Part shown: positions 1-8,966 of the stretch, in pieces | Layout of the letters: the number at the start of each line of letters is the position of its first letter | Numbering within the stretch: position 1 is the first letter of the stretch | NCBI GenBank assembly: GCA_964642165.1 | Contig: CAZXOC010000205.1 | Location: forward strand, 1 to 13,631 | DNA from: CAYRVX01 sp964642165 | Lineage (GTDB): Bacteria; Planctomycetota; Phycisphaerae; SM23-33 | Direction: 5' to 3' | DNA length: 13,631 nucleotides | Notes under the pieces: generated by a model | Databases searched by the model: none | Told to the model about the DNA's origin: nothing | What the model saw: the letters and a program-made list of their open reading frames with translations, nothing else | Program-made: the position numbers and the translations under genes

Positions 1-1
1 C

Positions 2-538
2 TCAGGCCGAGGTCGCCAGCGAGCGGATGAACTTCAGGTCCAGCTTGCCCTTGGCGCCCCAGCCGCGGACGCCCGGCGGGATCTGGGGGCGGAACTGCTC
101 GTAGAGCGAGTAGGCGGCCGAGGCCAGCTCCTCGGGGTCGAAGGCCTCGGTGAGCTGCCGCATGGCATCTTGCGCGGGCTCCAGGCCGTCGGCGAACTTG
201 CCGTGGAGGTACTTCTCGACGGCGGCGGGGTCGATGGGCTTGTCCTTGATCACCGCCCGGATGCCGTCGTCGGTCTGCTGGCAGGGCACGCCGCGGTTGC
301 AGAGGTCGATCCAGAAGTCCTCGCCGAGCCCGACGCGCTTGGGCGGGCCGCCCCCACCCTCCGGGCCCTTCGGCGGGCCGTAGATGCCCAGCATCCGCCC
401 CTTGGTCTGGGCGTTCAGCCCGGCGACGGCCTTGCCGAGCGTCAACGCCGTGTCGTGCTCGTAGCCCAGGCGTTCGGCCACCACCGACGCCCACAGGGTC
501 AGGACCGGCGCGCGGTTGATCGTGATCTCGTCCGCCAT
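2..538 (-). CDS. Conserved hypothetical protein, 178 aa, cytosolic
   Basis: A complete reading frame of 178 residues starting MADEITINRAPVLTLWASVV and ending in TGA at the window edge. There is no signal peptide or membrane segment, so it should be cytosolic. The N-terminal half is helical (VLTLWASVVAERLGYEHDTAL, then GKAVAGLNAQTKGR). A glycine-rich stretch follows at about residues 54-70, then an acidic helical part (IDPAAVEKYLHGKF, EELASAAYSLYEQFRP), ending in a GVRGWGAKGKLDL segment. I recall similar proteins as conserved hypotheticals in diverse bacteria, but I know of no function. A GAGGGAG Shine-Dalgarno-like element at 549-555 lies 10 nt upstream of the ATG and supports this start. The gene is divergent from the large operon. 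A good promoter lies about 130 nt upstream. Confidence 0.85.
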   Translation of the reverse strand: MADEITINRAPVLTLWASVVAERLGYEHDTALTLGKAVAGLNAQTKGRMLGIYGPPKGPEGGGGPPKRVGLGEDFWIDLCNRGVPCQQTDDGIRAVIKDKPIDPAAVEKYLHGKFADGLEPAQDAMRQLTEAFDPEELASAAYSLYEQFRPQIPPGVRGWGAKGKLDLKFIRSLATSA

Positions 539-663
539 GGTCGGGTCACTCCCTCATGCACGCATCCGGCCGATCCCGCCGCGGCCGGCGTTCCCGGCCG
601 GGTTGCCGTCGGGCGTACGGCGAGCCGGAGACAGGTGCGAGCGATACCAAACATTGAACGAAC

Positions 664-691
664 ATTATACGGGCCCGTCGCCGGAGGTCAA
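664..691 (-). promoter_or_regulatory. Sigma-70-type promoter for the 178-aa gene
   Basis: On the minus strand, TTGACC (691-686) is separated by 16 nt from a perfect TATAAT (669-664). This is a near-consensus -35/-10 pair, standing out in very GC-rich DNA. Transcription would start near 657, giving a leader of roughly 120 nt before the ATG at 538. Confidence 0.6.
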
Positions 692-707
692 GGCGAAAAA
701 CAGGCGT

Positions 708-736
708 TTGCGGCCTTCGAGGCCTTCCAATAGAAT
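708..736 (+). promoter_or_regulatory. Possible promoter for the large secreted-protein operon
   Basis: TTGCGG (708-713), 17 nt, then TAGAAT (731-736). The -10 matches the sigma-70 consensus at 5 of 6 positions and the -35 at only 3 of 6. A start near 743 would give a leader of about 40 nt to the ATG at 786. It lies back-to-back with the minus-strand promoter at 664-691, so one regulator bound between them could affect both directions; that is inference. Confidence 0.35.
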
Positions 737-785
737 CGGTGCCTTCGTGGCGGCCCCTGTGAGGGCACGGAGCAGAGCGCGCCGA

Positions 786-3700
786 ATGTACCGGCCGATC
801 GAGACGACTTGGCGGGCTGGCCTGCTTGTCGCGGCGCTGTGGTGCCTTCCTGCGGCGGCGGGGGAGCTGCGCCCCATCGACGAGCCCTGGGCCGAGCCGA
901 ACGCACCGAAGATCGAATGGCGCGGCACGTGGCAGGAGACCCACCAGGCCAACGTCGAGCGCTGGCAGAAGGAGCTGGAGGCCGGCGTCCCGGACGCGAC
1001 GCTGCGGGCCCGACGCCTCGCCGCTCGCCGGGTCCACCTGCTCCAGGCGTTGATCGCCCGGCACGAGCCCCCCGCCGACGGCCGCATCGCCGCCTGGGAA
1101 GAGGTCATCGCTCTTCTGGACCAGCTCGGCCTCGACCAGCGCGCCAACACGTGCCGCCGGCGGCTGGTGGAGGCGTTCCCCGGACGCCTGGAGCAGGCCG
1201 CCCGGTGGCTCGCCGGCATGCTGGGCGACCCGGGCCGCCCCGAGGCGGCGCCGTGGATCGACTATGCCGCCGAGCGCCTCCTGGCGCTCAACGAGGCGGG
1301 CGTCCTGCCGGACGGGCACCCGTCGGTGATCGAGGCGCTGCGCCGGCGGATGGACCTCCGCCTCGCCCGGATGCAACTGGCCGATGCCCGCTCGGATTGG
1401 CAGGAGCTGCGGGGGCGGCTCGGGCCCGAGACGCCGTGGCTGCGGCTGCGCGAGGGCAGGCTGCTCTACCGCGTCGGCCGGCCCGCCGAGGCCCTGCGAA
1501 TCTTCGACGAGCTGCGGGCCGCCGAGAGCGTCCGGGTGGACTCCGACGACTACCGGCACGCCGCCGAGGCCGCCCAGGAGGCCCTCGAGCCCGTCTTCCC
1601 ACGCCGGATGGGGCTCGAGATGCGCTGGGCGGCCTTCCAGGCCCACCCCGCCGGGCGCGGCGCCGAGGCCACCGACGAGCTGCTCGCCGCCCTGACGCGC
1701 GAGCAGAGCCTCCTCGACCGCCGGGACGGGCGGCACGTGTCGATGTGGCGCGCGGTGGTGGACTTCTTGCGCGCCCAGCCCCCGGGGACGCTGGCGCTGC
1801 TGCGCCGGCGGCAGGACGAGACGGCCCGCGAGATGCTGGCCGAGGCGCCGGGCGAGGAGGACCCCGGCCGCGCCGCCGCGGTCCTGCGCCGCTGCCCGTT
1901 TGCGGCGTCGGCGCACGAGGCGATGCTGGCGGCCGGGGAGCGGCTGCTGCGGAAGGGACACGCCGGCCTGGCGCGGCGGCTCTTCGAGGACGTGCTGGCG
2001 TGCTCGAGCGACGCGGCACGGCGCGCGCGGGGGCGCACGGGGCTGTGGCTGGCCATCGCCCAGCAGCCGGGCGGCCGGGACGAGCTCGAGCAAGCCTTCC
2101 GCAACGTGAAGCCGGATGCCGTCTGCCCGTGGATGGGCGGGACCGACTCCGCCGGGGCCATTCGGCGGCAGTTGCTGGACTCGCTGCCGCCCGAGCCGGC
2201 TGCGCCGTCCGGGGCGCCGCTGGCGGAGCTCCGGCAGCGTGCCCTGCCGCTGCCCGCGGCCCGGCCGTGGGCGCCGGGGCAGCTCTGGGACGTGCCCGGG
2301 GACCTGCTGTCGCATCTGGCGGGGGTCCACGGGACGCTGGTGCCGTGCGAGGGCGGGCTGCTGCTTGCCGGGCCGAACCTGCTGGCCTTCTACCCGTCCG
2401 GCGGCGCCGAGCCCGCGTGGACGCGCACATCGCGCCTGGCCTGCGACTGGGCGGGCGGCTTCCGCCGGGGCAGCGACAGCGAGCTGGTCGTTCCGGGCCC
2501 GATGCGCCCGGCCGTCCGCGACGGCGTGGTCTACGCCCGATGGGGCGCGGACCGCCGCACCGCGCGACCGGGCCCGCCGGCAGCGTTCGCCCTCTCGACA
2601 GGGCGGATGCTCTGGTCGTCGGCCGACCGGCCCGTCTGGCGCGACCTCCAGCCGGCGAGCGATCCGACCATCGCCGACGGTCGGGCGTACCTCCTGGCCG
2701 CCAAGGCCGGCGTGCACGTCAACACGGCGCTCCACCTCGTCTGCCTGGACGCCGCCGACGGGCGAACGCTCTGGCGCCGCCTGCTCGGCCACCAGACCCT
2801 CCCCCTCCGCCCGGACCGGCGGGACGTGTTCGGCGACCGGCGGCTGAACCTGACCCACTACGGCAGCGCCCTGACCGCCCGCGCGGGAAGCGTCTACGTC
2901 TCCACCTGCGCCGGCTTCGTCGCCCGCTGCGACGCGCGCGACGGGCGCATCGACTGGGCGCGGAGCTACCGGCGCGCCGCGGCCGCACAGGGCCTGCCCG
3001 AGGTGGCACGACGCCAGGGCGCAGCACCGCTCGTCCGGGACGGGCTGGTCGTCTTCCTGCCGCGCGACCGCCGCGGCGCGTTCGCGCTGGTCGCCCAAAG
3101 CGGCGTGCTCGCCTGGGACAACCCGTACCTGCCATCGGACCACGCCGCCGAGCTACCCGGCGGCAGGCTGCTGCTCAACGACGCGCACCACCTCTGCGCC
3201 GCCGATCCGCGCACCGGACGCACCCTCTGGATGCGACGCCTCGACGAGCCGGTCCTCGGCGAGCCCGTCGTCGTGGGCGAGGCGATCTACGCCGCGGGGC
3301 CGTCCCGCCTGCGGCGCCTCGGCGCCGATTCCGGCGTGGTCCTGGAACGCACGCCCTGGCGGCACGGCACGTTCCACAGCTTCGCCGTGATCGACCGGGT
3401 CGTGCGGGGCGTGGGCGTGCGGTCCGCGGAGCATCTCGCCACCCCCGGCCGCACGGCCACCGAGCCCCGGCGGCAGGAGCCGGCGCTGCGGCTGCCGCTG
3501 GCGAAGCGATGGCACCTCGCCCGGGCCAACCCCACGGTCTGCCTGCCCCCGCCCGGGCAGCCGGACGGCAACCGTGTGTGCGTTCTGTCCGCCGGCGTGC
3601 TGGAGTGCATCGAGGTGGGCCCGGCCCCGGTGCTGCGGTGGCGCAGCCTGATCCGCCCAGGCTGCCGGCATCTCGCCTGGCGCGACGGGCTGCTGATCGC

Positions 3701-6700
3701 CTTGTACCGCGACGCGGTCGAGGCGTACGGCGCGGGCGACGGCAGGCTCCGCTGGCGTCACGTCCCCCCCGAGCCGATCCGCCGGCACCGCTTTCTCGGC
3801 CCGTACCTGGTGTTGCTGGAGGGCCGGCAGGCGGAATGCGTCGCCGTCCTGGACGCGGCCGCGGGCACGTGCCGGTGGCGCCGGCGCTTCCCGGTGGGCC
3901 TGACGCGGCGCGACCGCCCCGGCGTCGGGACGCTCGCCTGGGACGGGCGGAAGCTGTACGTCCACGTCAAGCCCACCTACTCCTACTCGCGCGCCCGCCA
4001 CCGGGTCGTGACCTGCCGGCCGGGCGACGGGCAGTGCCTCCGGACCGTCCTCCTGCCGGAGGACCTGCACGCCAAGCGGCCGTGCGTGCACGTGGCGGGC
4101 GGCTCGGCGCTCTACTTCGGGAAGGACGCGAAGATCCACGAGCTGCCGCTCGACGGCGCCCGCGCGCCGATGACCTACGACCGGGAGCTTCCCAACACGG
4201 ACGTCTACGGCGAGTGGTACATCACTGGCATCGAGGCGGCCGGGGCGTGGGTGCACGCGACGTTCCGCCGCTCCTCCAGCGGGGTCGACGGCAAGTCGTA
4301 CGTCTTCCGGCGGGGCGAGGCGGCCTGCGTGGCGGAGCGCCTGGGCCTGTCCACGCTCAAGGACGACCGGCTGTTCCAGGGCTACAACGACGCCTTCACG
4401 ACGACGGACCTGCCCGCGCGCAAGGAGGTGTCCTTCCGCCTGCCGGACGTCTACCGCGGCCGGGCGGAGGTGGTCGCGCTCAAGCAGGTCGGCGAGGCGA
4501 TCTGGTCGGTCGCCTTCGCCATGGACGAGGGACGAAGCCCCGCCCGGCTCCGCCTGGACGCCTTCGACTGCCGGACGGGCGAGCACCTCCGCACCCAGTG
4601 GGCGGACGTGCGCTTCTGGGACGAGGCCGGCTCCTCCCGCCGGCGCTACCGCGCGGCGAAGCTCAACCCGCGCGTGGCCTGGACGGGCTCGGCGATGCTG
4701 CTGGCCGGCCCGTTCGGCCTGGACGCCTACCGCCGCCAGGACCCGAACGCCACGGCGGCGCCGGCGCCCGCCCGGGTGATGCAGCCGGCGCCCCGGCCGG
4801 TGGTCCTCGACGGCGAGCTCGACGAGTGGGACGCCAACTCGACCTGCGAGATGACCGGCGAGCCCGCCACCGCGGCGCGGCTGCTCGTCAGCCACGACCG
4901 CGACTGGCTCTACCTCGCCGCGACGGTTCGCGACGCCGACGCCGCCCCGCGCCTCGGGCGCGGCGCCTACGCCGGCGGCGACTCGCTCGAGATCGGCCTG
5001 GAAACGCCCACGCGGCGGCTGCGCCTGCTCGTTGCCCGCGACGAGAACGCCCACGTGCGGGTCGAGCCGTTCCACTCCCCGGACGAGGTCGAAGGCGCCC
5101 GGGCGGCCGTACGCCACGACCCCGTCCGGCGGCAGAGCCGCTACGAGCTGGCCCTGCCCCTGGCGCGGATCGTCGACCGCTACCGCTCCGACGACTGGCG
5201 TCGGATGCGGCTGTCGGCGACGCTCTGGGACGAGCGGCCCGGCTCCGGCCCGACGGCCGTCGCCCGCTTCGGCGCGGGCCTGGACGGCTGTCGCATGGAC
5301 CGCCGCCGCCACGAGCCCATCTACCTCGGCCGCCTGCTGCGCCGCCACGAGGAAGCGGCCCTGGCCATCGCCCGCGCGTCGCTGGGCCTGCCGGAATCGA
5401 TGGCGTTCCTGCGGGCGCACTGCCGCAGCCGGCACCGCGGTCCGGGCCAGCCGGGCGAGGCGTTCGCCAAGCTGCTGCGCGACCACGCCCGCACGCCGAT
5501 GGCCCTGAAGCTGATGAGCCTGCTGGACCAGGCGATGCGCGAGCGGGTCGACGACGATCCATCGCGGCGCGTGGCGGCCTGCGCGCGGGCCGCCGGCGTG
5601 CCCGAGGAGACCACCCGCCGCTACCTCCGCCTGGCGAAGACGTACCTGTCGCTCTGGGCCCGCATCACCGCCGCCCAGCGCCAGCAGATGGTCATGGTCC
5701 GCCTGCACGACGGGCGGGAAGGCGACGCCGGCTGGAACCACCGCGTCTTCTGGGGCACCGGACGCACCCAGGAGGGCCGGCTCGGCACGCCCGAGCGCCA
5801 GCGCGCCCGCCCGCACGTCGGCCCGAAGGACCAGTGGCTGGAGCTGCGCGCGCCGCTGATCTGGATCGACATGCACGACAAGCCGATCCACGGCTTGAGC
5901 CTCCTGCTGTGGGGGCACGGCTGGCTCGACCGCGCCGCGCTCGTCCGCGACGGGCGCGAGCTCGTCCTCGTCGACGACGCCTTCCCCCCCGGCAAGGTCT
6001 CCGGCGGGCTCACCTGGGTCGCAGCGCCCGTCAAGAGCGGCTCGAAGGCCCTCGCCAAGACGGGCAGCCCCTATCGCGCCTACACCCAGGACGCCCTGTT
6101 CGCCCAGCCGGTCACGTTCCACCTGGATCCCGGCGCGCCGGCGGCGGCGCCGATCGACCCCGCCCGGGCCGTCGCGGCGCTGCGGCGGCACGTCCCGCGG
6201 CTGTCGGGCTCCGAGTGGGGCCGGCGCTTCTTCGAGGCGCTGCTTCGCCTGGACGGCGGCGACGACGTGCCCAGGCGCCTCGCCCTGTATCGATGGTACC
6301 TGAAGGCCAACCCGGCCTCGCCCAGGGCGGTGGACCTGCTCTACCGCATCCAGCGGTGCTACCAGGAGCTGGAGGACCCCAACTGGTCCGGGCGGATGGA
6401 CGACGTCATCGACGAGTGCGCCCTGGGCCCCGAGACCGCCTACACCTACCGCACCCGCTACGTGCACACCGACAAGCAGTACCTGCACAACTGGCAGGTG
6501 ATCGGCCCGCTGCCCGTCGTGCCCGGCAGGGAGGGCCAGGGCCACGAGCTGGAGCGCGAGCCGATCGACCCGGCCCGCGCGTGCCGCGCCGGCGAGCGGA
6601 CCCTGCGCTGGCGGCTCCACAAGAGCCCCTCCGGCTGCATCGACATGGAGGAGACCTTCCCCGACGCCGGGGCGGCCTTCGGCTACGCCGCCTGCTGGGT

Positions 6701-6980
6701 CCACAGCGAGAAGGACCAGCGGGTCGTCCTCGAGCTCGGCGTGGACGACTACGCGAAGGTCTGGGTCAACCGGCGGGCGGCGCTGGCCCACCGCAGCACG
6801 TCGGCCTACCCGCGCCAGGCGCGGGGCGACGTCACGCTCCACGCGGGCTGGAACGAGGTCCTCGTCCGCTGCCGCAACGTCAAGGGCAAGTGGCGGTTCT
6901 ACCTCGAGCTGATCCGCCCCGACGGGCGCGGCGCGCCCGGGGACATTCGCCCGGCCACCGCGCCGCCGAAGACCGACTGA
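786..6980 (+). CDS. Giant secreted multidomain protein: TPR-like helices, PQQ-type beta-propeller, CBM9-like domain, C-terminal beta-sandwich
   Basis: A 2064-residue exported protein. The ATG at 786 was chosen over upstream in-frame starts because it begins a classical signal peptide (RAGLLVAALWCLPAAAG, about residues 10-26), with GGAG at 769-772 as a weak ribosome site. Residues 30-430 are Arg/Ala/Leu-rich helices with TPR-like character (LLYRVGRPAEALRIFDEL). Residues about 510-1320 form a PQQ-type beta-propeller, with repeats of the D/T-G-R-x-x-W type at 658-663, 719-724, 810-815 and 985-990, and AGTCRW at 1026-1031. Residues 1335-1515 look like a CBM9/DOMON-type sandwich (LDGELDEWD at 1341-1349, GGDSLEIGLE around 1399). 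A helical linker follows, then a beta-rich domain at about 1635-1735 and a TPR-like segment at 1830-1865. Residues 1899-2050 form a galactose-binding-like sandwich (NWQVIGPLP, VDDYAKVWVN, GWNEVLVRCRN). No catalytic motif is visible, so a binding or scaffold role outside the cytoplasm is likely. It is the first gene of a probable operon. Confidence 0.85.
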   Translation: MYRPIETTWRAGLLVAALWCLPAAAGELRPIDEPWAEPNAPKIEWRGTWQETHQANVERWQKELEAGVPDATLRARRLAARRVHLLQALIARHEPPADGRIAAWEEVIALLDQLGLDQRANTCRRRLVEAFPGRLEQAARWLAGMLGDPGRPEAAPWIDYAAERLLALNEAGVLPDGHPSVIEALRRRMDLRLARMQLADARSDWQELRGRLGPETPWLRLREGRLLYRVGRPAEALRIFDELRAAESVRVDSDDYRHAAEAAQEALEPVFPRRMGLEMRWAAFQAHPAGRGAEATDELLAALTREQSLLDRRDGRHVSMWRAVVDFLRAQPPGTLALLRRRQDETAREMLAEAPGEEDPGRAAAVLRRCPFAASAHEAMLAAGERLLRKGHAGLARRLFEDVLACSSDAARRARGRTGLWLAIAQQPGGRDELEQAFRNVKPDAVCPWMGGTDSAGAIRRQLLDSLPPEPAAPSGAPLAELRQRALPLPAARPWAPGQLWDVPGDLLSHLAGVHGTLVPCEGGLLLAGPNLLAFYPSGGAEPAWTRTSRLACDWAGGFRRGSDSELVVPGPMRPAVRDGVVYARWGADRRTARPGPPAAFALSTGRMLWSSADRPVWRDLQPASDPTIADGRAYLLAAKAGVHVNTALHLVCLDAADGRTLWRRLLGHQTLPLRPDRRDVFGDRRLNLTHYGSALTARAGSVYVSTCAGFVARCDARDGRIDWARSYRRAAAAQGLPEVARRQGAAPLVRDGLVVFLPRDRRGAFALVAQSGVLAWDNPYLPSDHAAELPGGRLLLNDAHHLCAADPRTGRTLWMRRLDEPVLGEPVVVGEAIYAAGPSRLRRLGADSGVVLERTPWRHGTFHSFAVIDRVVRGVGVRSAEHLATPGRTATEPRRQEPALRLPLAKRWHLARANPTVCLPPPGQPDGNRVCVLSAGVLECIEVGPAPVLRWRSLIRPGCRHLAWRDGLLIALYRDAVEAYGAGDGRLRWRHVPPEPIRRHRFLGPYLVLLEGRQAECVAVLDAAAGTCRWRRRFPVGLTRRDRPGVGTLAWDGRKLYVHVKPTYSYSRARHRVVTCRPGDGQCLRTVLLPEDLHAKRPCVHVAGGSALYFGKDAKIHELPLDGARAPMTYDRELPNTDVYGEWYITGIEAAGAWVHATFRRSSSGVDGKSYVFRRGEAACVAERLGLSTLKDDRLFQGYNDAFTTTDLPARKEVSFRLPDVYRGRAEVVALKQVGEAIWSVAFAMDEGRSPARLRLDAFDCRTGEHLRTQWADVRFWDEAGSSRRRYRAAKLNPRVAWTGSAMLLAGPFGLDAYRRQDPNATAAPAPARVMQPAPRPVVLDGELDEWDANSTCEMTGEPATAARLLVSHDRDWLYLAATVRDADAAPRLGRGAYAGGDSLEIGLETPTRRLRLLVARDENAHVRVEPFHSPDEVEGARAAVRHDPVRRQSRYELALPLARIVDRYRSDDWRRMRLSATLWDERPGSGPTAVARFGAGLDGCRMDRRRHEPIYLGRLLRRHEEAALAIARASLGLPESMAFLRAHCRSRHRGPGQPGEAFAKLLRDHARTPMALKLMSLLDQAMRERVDDDPSRRVAACARAAGVPEETTRRYLRLAKTYLSLWARITAAQRQQMVMVRLHDGREGDAGWNHRVFWGTGRTQEGRLGTPERQRARPHVGPKDQWLELRAPLIWIDMHDKPIHGLSLLLWGHGWLDRAALVRDGRELVLVDDAFPPGKVSGGLTWVAAPVKSGSKALAKTGSPYRAYTQDALFAQPVTFHLDPGAPAAAPIDPARAVAALRRHVPRLSGSEWGRRFFEALLRLDGGDDVPRRLALYRWYLKANPASPRAVDLLYRIQRCYQELEDPNWSGRMDDVIDECALGPETAYTYRTRYVHTDKQYLHNWQVIGPLPVVPGREGQGHELEREPIDPARACRAGERTLRWRLHKSPSGCIDMEETFPDAGAAFGYAACWVHSEKDQRVVLELGVDDYAKVWVNRRAALAHRSTSAYPRQARGDVTLHAGWNEVLVRCRNVKGKWRFYLELIRPDGRGAPGDIRPATAPPKTD

Positions 6981-7086
6981 CCCGCGTGGCCGCCTCCCGC
7001 TGCACGGCCTCGGCCGCCCGGACGGTACGGCACGTCGAGGCGGCGGACCGGGATCACAAGGATCGCAGGACGCCAGGAGACGAACG

Positions 7087-8925
7087 ATGAGGTGGAAGGC
7101 CGCCGTCATTGCCGTGGCCGCCCTCGGCTGCACGGCGCCCGCCCGCGCGGCCGAGCCGCCGACGCGCCCGGCCGCGAAGAGCCCGCGAGATGGATGGAGC
7201 TTCCGCTTCCGGAAGTTCGTCATCGGCGCGTGGTGGGGGCCGGGGCCCACCGAGGCGGAGGTGAAGCTCTACGCCGAGGCGGGCTTCAACGTCGTGATGT
7301 GCGGGCGGTACATGCAGCTCGAGGGCTACGGCGACCCGAACCGCCTGCCGCGCGAGCTGGCCCTGGCGGCGAAGCACGGCCTGGGCGTGATGCTCGACAC
7401 GTACACGAGGAACGACCGCCCCTGGGGCGGCCGGGCCGGGCAGGTGGACGGCCACCCCACACACCACGCCGCCAGCCTCGTCGAGCTGAGGTGGCTCCAC
7501 GAGCGCGTCGGCAGGCACCGGGCGCTGGTCGGCTACATGATCGGCGACGACAAGTCCGCCCTCACGCCGCGCCTGGCCGACTGCACGAGCTTCCTCCGCC
7601 GCGCCGCGCCGCACCTGATGCCGTGGATCTGCCAGAACGTCCCCAACGCCGCCAGCCTCGCCCGACACGGCAACCCCATCTTCAACGTGCAGATCTACCC
7701 GACGCTCTACCGCCCGCGCCTGCCCGCCGGGGAGCTCGCCCGGCGGTACTGCCTGGCCTACGCGAAGATGCGCCGCGAGAGCCAACGGCACGACCTGATC
7801 ATGTGGCCGATGCTCAACGTCGCCCGCCAGCAGAAGGACGCCAGGACCGGCTTCGCGCACCTCCAGAGCGACAGCCTGGTGCGGTTCCCGGTCTACGCCG
7901 CCGTCGCGTACGGCTCGCAGGGAATCTGGTACTTCACGTACAACGGTGGGGCGCTGCAGGCCGCCGGGCGCTACAGCACGGAGAGGCAAGTGCGGGCGGC
8001 CCTGACGCCTCTCTACCCCGTCGCGAAGAAGGCCAACCTCCGCATCGCCGCCTGGGGGCCGAGCCTCCTGGGACGCACCTGCGCGGGGCTGTTCGCCACG
8101 GCGTGGGCGCGGGGCGACTGGCCGTTCGCCGACGACGCGGCGTCGCCGGGCCCCGAAGCGCTGGCGGCGCCCGCGCCCGGCAAGCTCGTCCAGGCGATGA
8201 GCGACGACGTGCTCGTCGGCGTCCTGACCGCTCGGGGCGCGGCGCCGCTGGCCATGGCCGTGGACGGCCGCGCCAGCAAGGCCTTCGGCGACCTCCCCCG
8301 CCGGCGGGTGACCCTCCGCTTCCACGACGCCGTCGAGGGCATCCGGGTGCTCGACGGCAACCGCTCGCGCCACGTTCGCGGCAGGGACGTCCACCTGGAT
8401 CTCGACGCCGGTGAGGGGCAGCTCCTGGAGCTGGCCGGCAGGGGCTTGCCGGCCGTGACCACGTCCCGGAGCATCTACGCCCGACCTGCCGCCGCCGCCC
8501 CGCCGCCGCGCAAGCTCGCCGCGAAGGACCTGGTCGGCATCCGGGCGGCCAAGATTCGCATCGACGTCTTCGGCGCCGACGCCGGAGCAAAGTACCGCGA
8601 CAAGCAGGTCGTCCTGAACGGCCGGCCCGTGGGCCTCGTGCCGGCGAACGCCCGCGACGCCTGGGACCGAGTGGTCCTGGACCTCAAGCCCGCGCAGCTT
8701 CGGCTCGTCCGGAAGCACAACGCGGTCACCCTTCGCGGCCCGGGCGTCGCCGCCGACGCCTGGAAGGTCCGCCACGTCACGCTGGCCGCCCAACTCGCCG
8801 ACGGGACCTGGGCACGGACCGCCGCGCACAAGGCCACCTGGTCGGCCAAGGACTGGGCGCACTTCGAAGGCACGGCCATTCCCGACACGGGAACGGTCGG
8901 GCCGATCGAGCTGGCGTTCGACTGA
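7087..8925 (+). CDS. Exported TIM-barrel protein, glycoside-hydrolase-like (possible pseudoenzyme)
   Basis: A 612-residue protein with an N-terminal signal peptide (hydrophobic core VIAVAALGC, probable type I cleavage after ARA near residue 21; ALGC is a weak lipobox alternative). AGGAG at 7075-7079 sits 7 nt before the ATG and fixes the start. Residues about 35-330 read like a GH-A-type (beta/alpha)8 barrel: KFVIGAWWGPGPTEAEVKLYAEAGFNVVM is a typical first strand and helix, GLGVMLDTYTRND a later strand, and GYMIGDDKS at 149-157 sits where such families usually have G-D-E-P. GSQGIWYFTYNGG at 276-288 looks like a late barrel strand with no Glu. Residues about 470-612 are a separate beta-rich domain. 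The substrate is unknown; a polysaccharide is the natural guess. It lies 106 nt after the giant gene and 41 nt before the next barrel protein, so co-transcription is likely. Confidence 0.8.
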   Translation: MRWKAAVIAVAALGCTAPARAAEPPTRPAAKSPRDGWSFRFRKFVIGAWWGPGPTEAEVKLYAEAGFNVVMCGRYMQLEGYGDPNRLPRELALAAKHGLGVMLDTYTRNDRPWGGRAGQVDGHPTHHAASLVELRWLHERVGRHRALVGYMIGDDKSALTPRLADCTSFLRRAAPHLMPWICQNVPNAASLARHGNPIFNVQIYPTLYRPRLPAGELARRYCLAYAKMRRESQRHDLIMWPMLNVARQQKDARTGFAHLQSDSLVRFPVYAAVAYGSQGIWYFTYNGGALQAAGRYSTERQVRAALTPLYPVAKKANLRIAAWGPSLLGRTCAGLFATAWARGDWPFADDAASPGPEALAAPAPGKLVQAMSDDVLVGVLTARGAAPLAMAVDGRASKAFGDLPRRRVTLRFHDAVEGIRVLDGNRSRHVRGRDVHLDLDAGEGQLLELAGRGLPAVTTSRSIYARPAAAAPPPRKLAAKDLVGIRAAKIRIDVFGADAGAKYRDKQVVLNGRPVGLVPANARDAWDRVVLDLKPAQLRLVRKHNAVTLRGPGVAADAWKVRHVTLAAQLADGTWARTAAHKATWSAKDWAHFEGTAIPDTGTVGPIELAFD

Positions 8926-8966
8926 CCCACGGCGGCGCACCGGCCGGGGCCGGGCGGAGGAGCAAC

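Noticed and set aside
6978..7086. Possible stop-codon readthrough at the end of the giant gene (TGA 6978-6980).
   Set aside because: The frame stays open afterwards, but third positions show no coding bias and the next gene's ribosome site lies in this stretch.
809..7090. A 2093-residue open frame on the plus strand overlapping the giant gene.
   Set aside because: It is Arg/Pro/Gly/Ala-rich with no domains or signal peptide, and stays open only because of the very high GC; the frame of the giant gene has the recognisable repeats.
3153..7250. A 1365-residue minus-strand open frame, and similar long ones at 546-3143, 7054-9369 and 8475-10937.
   Set aside because: These are antisense shadows of plus-strand genes, rich in Gly, Arg, Ala and Val, with no recognisable motifs or ribosome sites.
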